Source: Collybiopsis luxurians FD-317 M1 (Eukaryota > Basidiomycota > Agaricomycetes > Agaricales > Omphalotaceae). Taken from it: DNA of 64,000 nucleotides. The notes under the pieces are model-generated. The model did no database searches, was not told the origin of the DNA, and saw nothing but the letters and a program-made list of their open reading frames with translations. Both the position numbers and the translations under genes were made by a program. The stretch is taken from NCBI GenBank assembly GCA_000827265.1, contig KN834856.1, forward strand, positions 62,001 to 126,000, in the 5' to 3' direction. Numbering within the stretch: position 1 is the stretch's first letter; each line of letters starts with the position of its first letter. Positions 61,219 through 64,000 of this stretch are shown in pieces.

Positions 61219-62003
61219 TTAACTGAGACAGAATACGTAAATTCTTCACAACGACCAATATTACCATGGAATGTATCCATTCATGATCAATTGCGAGGTA
61301 CAGCTTGCAATTATGGTTTATGCGGAATACACTAGAGTAAAACTTTTTTTTTTAGCTCGTTAAACCTTTCGTATATCCAAGACAGCCTTTCTATCTCTTA
61401 GACCAAAATTCGCACAAACCAAATATTTTGCTGGTATCCGCCCTGAAGTCGGAATGTTTTCGTTACCACGTCTGAGCGTCAAGTACCGTAAATAGATATA
61501 CAATATAGACGCAGTGCCATCTGATGAGAGCCACGTTGTACGTATATCTACACCACTCGCCAGTGCATCGTAAATCGTAACTGTGTAGAAAAGTGTGACG
61601 CAATGGCGGGCCTGCCTCATGAGTCCAATCCAGAATCAAGTAGCTCAATAGAACTCAAAAAACCGAAAAAGCGGAAATCAAGTTCGCCTCTCTCGGACAG
61701 CCGACAAACCGGAACGAGGCAGCTCGAAAATTACAAAATTGTGTTTTTGATCAGCCTCGCTATGCTTAATGTTCACTTGTAGTGTTCTAGCTTCCGCCGT
61801 CCTTTGTTCCGAAACGAGACGTTATCCCGAAGGCATAGAAGAATTCGGGTAACAAAGTTTGGGGCGTACTTTCTACAGATGCGCACGGAAGACAGCCGCG
61901 GGCACAACTCTTCATATATATTCGTTCGTCTACCTTTACTTAGGACAAGTTTGAATTGGGTCGCGAAGGGGACTGATCTTGCTGATCTGCCTGTAATGCA
62001 AGG

Positions 62004-62642
62004 CTACAAATTTAGGAAGACCGACGTGAGTTGATAGTAGGAAATCCAAGCTTGTAAAGGGTGAATAGCAGCAATTGAAGTGTTGCCTGCACTAGCCTTC
62101 CCGGTCTGTTTAGAGCTCTGTACAGTCGTTGCTGTATGAATTTCAAGCCCAGATGAGTTACTAGTCAAGCAAAGTTCATATGATTCCCAGTCTCCCGAAC
62201 AGCATGACATGTTTGTATCTTACTGTCATCCGACAGCCTACAGGAATGGTTCGGTGGCACTTCGAGCAAAAGTCATAGCATAACTATTGATTCCTCGCCC
62301 CCTCATCTGTCTACTTTATCCAATTTAATATCTACTAACTCTTTCCACAGCAATCTCAATGGCCTTGACGCCGGTACTAACTACTACTTCTCTTGAACTG
62401 ACCAGAGGCATGATTGTTAACGCCAGCAAAGTACTTCCTCGAATGGTGATATTTGACGGAACGGTCTGTGCCGCCGGGACGAATAAGGTGCTCTGATAAA
62501 CAAAGCACTTACAGTGGCGTTCGTCGTTTGACTTTCCCGCTTTGTCACTGACGAATCCAAGACAACTATAGAAAGAGTATCGGGCATTCACGTCTTGGGT
62601 TTTACTGCGGAAGAGAACGCAGCAGGTTGTCGGGTGTTCCAC
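62004..62642 (-). CDS. possible small cysteine-rich secreted protein (weak)
   Basis: Two minus-strand open blocks could be exons of one gene. The upstream one reads EHPTTCCVLFRSKTQDVNAR, SFYSCLGFVSD and HCKCFVYQSTLF. The downstream one reads SCCSGDWESYELCLTSNSSG, then a Ser/Thr/Ala-rich stretch (TTVQSSKQTGKASAGNTS). A cysteine-rich head and Ser/Thr-rich tail is the usual layout of fungal GPI-anchored or small secreted proteins. I could not define the start, a signal peptide or a convincing splice between the blocks. Confidence 0.25.
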
Positions 62643-62880
62643 TACTTGAGCTCCCGTAAACCAGATATACCACGTCCTTAGCTTGTGTGTGGTGGCGCAG
62701 CAACCAGGCGTAACGGTCTGCGGCAGTTACGGAAGAGCCAAAGGCAAGGTTATAGTTGGCCGCTCAGCTACTAGCGCGGAGAACGTAAATAGCTCGCGTC
62801 AATCCAATCGATAGACTTCCGCTCTGACTCATATACATCTACCATCACATTCAAATTCAAACGAATATACAAAAAAGAAA

Positions 62881-63011
62881 AAAAAAATTGAGAGTACTTA
62901 GTATGTATAAGATAATATGCATAAAGGATATAGATGGAAATGCTACATACGGGATAAAGAAAGAACAAAAAACTTGGACAAGACTATGTGTGCTTCATTC
63001 GTCACGTACAA
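62881..63011. repeat. 131-bp sequence repeated exactly at the window end
   Basis: It is identical to 63870-64000. It starts in a run of A residues, followed by TTGAGAGTACTTAG, and ends GTCACGTACAA. Confidence 0.95.
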
Positions 63012-63274
63012 CCGGGACCCGCTCCCCGCTCGCCGTGCATGCGATACTCATCAGAAAAAAAAAAAAAACGAAATGCCAAAGTGTGAAACGATGCGGGAAT
63101 TCCGACCAACCATTGCGGAGAGATACTATGGAAGAGTAAGGTAACCAGGACGGCAAAGTATGGTCGCCTTTGCCGTAACCAAGAAAAATAACCAACAAAC
63201 AAAAAGGGCGATTTTGTTCCATCCCCGGAGAATTAACAAAACTAGATCCGACACGCGCAACGCCGGCGAAGAGC

Positions 63275-63808
63275 TCAAACCAAAGAACTGTGTCTCCGTC
63301 CAGCCTCATCCCCATTCCCATCATCTTCGCCACGCTTCGAACCAACCCCCTTTTTCCCCCCCTTCTTCCTCTCCGACATATTCACCCAAGACGAAACACT
63401 TTTCCCGGAAGGTACGTACTCCGTATCAGCATCGTCCGATTCGTCATCAGTCCCGTCTTCGGTGTATATGTACGTACGCGATTTGGAGCGTCGAATGGAC
63501 GGTTGGGAGGCAGTGGCGGATGATAACATCTCTGCCGACGAGCTCGGTCTCGATACAGGTAGCGGTAGCTGTGCAGGTTCCGAGACCGCGGGAATTCGAC
63601 TCTTGGGTGGTGGCGGTCGCAAAAGTTGAGGAGCTGGACCTTCCAGAGAAGAACGAGCCCCACCATCGGTTTCGTCGTTGCCGTCTGCGTCTGCTTCATG
63701 GCCAGGGGTACGTTCTTCGGAGTTACGAGAAGACATAACAGCCGAGGCAGACTTGCGTTTTCGAGAAGCGGTTGAGGTCGTGCCAGGTTCGGGTTCAGGT
63801 TTTCGCAT
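63275..63808 (-). CDS. 177-aa disordered charged protein, probably nuclear
   Basis: A single open frame from ATG 63806-63808 to 63275. It begins MRKPEPEPGTTSTASRKRKS, with a nuclear-localisation-like RKRK cluster. It continues with acidic (EADADGNDETDGGARSS), Pro-rich (LLRPPPPKSRIP) and SRPSSSAEMLSSATA stretches, then a DGTDDESDDADTEYVPSGK block and a basic SERKKGGKKG segment. No folded domain is visible. It may be the first exon of a longer gene or a complete intrinsically disordered protein. It lies 42 bp from the assembly gap, so its promoter is partly missing. Confidence 0.5.
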   Translation of the reverse strand: MRKPEPEPGTTSTASRKRKSASAVMSSRNSEERTPGHEADADGNDETDGGARSSLEGPAPQLLRPPPPKSRIPAVSEPAQLPLPVSRPSSSAEMLSSATASQPSIRRSKSRTYIYTEDGTDDESDDADTEYVPSGKSVSSWVNMSERKKGGKKGVGSKRGEDDGNGDEAGRRHSSLV

Positions 63809-63849
63809 TTTTCTGAAATATCATTAGGACGCGGGGTACATGAAAATGA

Positions 63850-63869
63850 NNNNNNNNNNNNNNNNNNNN
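63850..63869. other. assembly gap (20 N)
   Basis: Twenty ambiguous bases, likely a placeholder length between contigs. Confidence 0.98.
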
Positions 63870-64000
63870 AAAAAAATTGAGAGTACTTAGTATGTATAAG
63901 ATAATATGCATAAAGGATATAGATGGAAATGCTACATACGGGATAAAGAAAGAACAAAAAACTTGGACAAGACTATGTGTGCTTCATTCGTCACGTACAA
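63870..64000. repeat. exact 131-bp copy of 62881-63011 after the gap
   Basis: The copy begins directly at the gap edge in an A-homopolymer and continues unbroken to the window end. It is either a tandem duplication or, more likely, an assembly artefact caused by overlapping contig ends. Confidence 0.95.

Larger units (their letters stand above)
61219..63274. other. stretch with a possible small secreted protein and otherwise no gene
   Basis: A possible gene at 62004-62642 is listed separately. A/T homopolymers occur at about 61344 and 62869-62887. Nothing else recognised. Confidence 0.4.

Noticed and set aside
1..64000. CRISPR array, bacterial operon or phage-like system
   Set aside because: Spliceosomal introns throughout, fungal families and no spaced direct repeats show this is eukaryotic DNA.

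Overview
This window looks like nuclear DNA from a basidiomycete fungus, most likely an Agaricomycete. Its protein genes are cut by many short GT-AG introns (about 45-70 nt). Several families are ones I know from mushroom-forming fungi: heptahelical DUF6533, DUF6534 and DUF7702 proteins, a large EF-hand/ZZ protein, a fungal putative-cyclase and a small CGH...CPSC cysteine-rich protein. A tRNA-Ala with a short intron fits the same picture. Exon structures were built by hand from splice consensus and reading-frame continuity. No homology search was run, so family names are recognition calls.

Layout. 1-8.7 kb: tRNA-Ala(CGC), a DUF7702 membrane protein (minus), then gene-poor DNA with a 953-bp non-autonomous hAT element that has a perfect 8-bp target-site duplication. 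8.7-16.4 kb: DUF6533 protein copy 1 (minus), a PAQR/Izh-type heptahelical protein (plus), an unassigned block, and a frameshifted LINE fragment. 16.4-21.2 kb: one large minus-strand gene for an EF-hand and ZZ zinc-finger protein. 21-31 kb: repeats and decayed segments with two small genes, a 172-aa hydrophilic protein and a 263-aa unknown. 31-35 kb: a 15-exon cyclase-family gene and a DUF6534 membrane protein. 38-42 kb: a complete terpene synthase and a 264-aa probably secreted protein. 44-53.4 kb: a tandem duplication of a two-gene block (DUF6533 protein plus PP2C phosphatase). 53.4-61.2 kb: an MFS transporter, a six-exon 76-aa cysteine-rich protein, a small basic nuclear-type protein and a bitopic membrane protein. 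The end holds a disordered acidic/basic protein and a 20-N assembly gap, followed by an exact 131-bp copy of earlier sequence.

The most interesting structure is the 44-53 kb duplication. One block kept the phosphatase but its DUF6533 gene has a premature stop. The other kept an open DUF6533 gene but its phosphatase is a deleted remnant showing many CpG-to-TpG/CpA changes. This suggests reciprocal loss under cytosine methylation. The window also holds six loci of four heptahelical membrane-protein families. I see no operon-like system and no complete biosynthetic cluster; the terpene synthase has no recognisable tailoring genes nearby.
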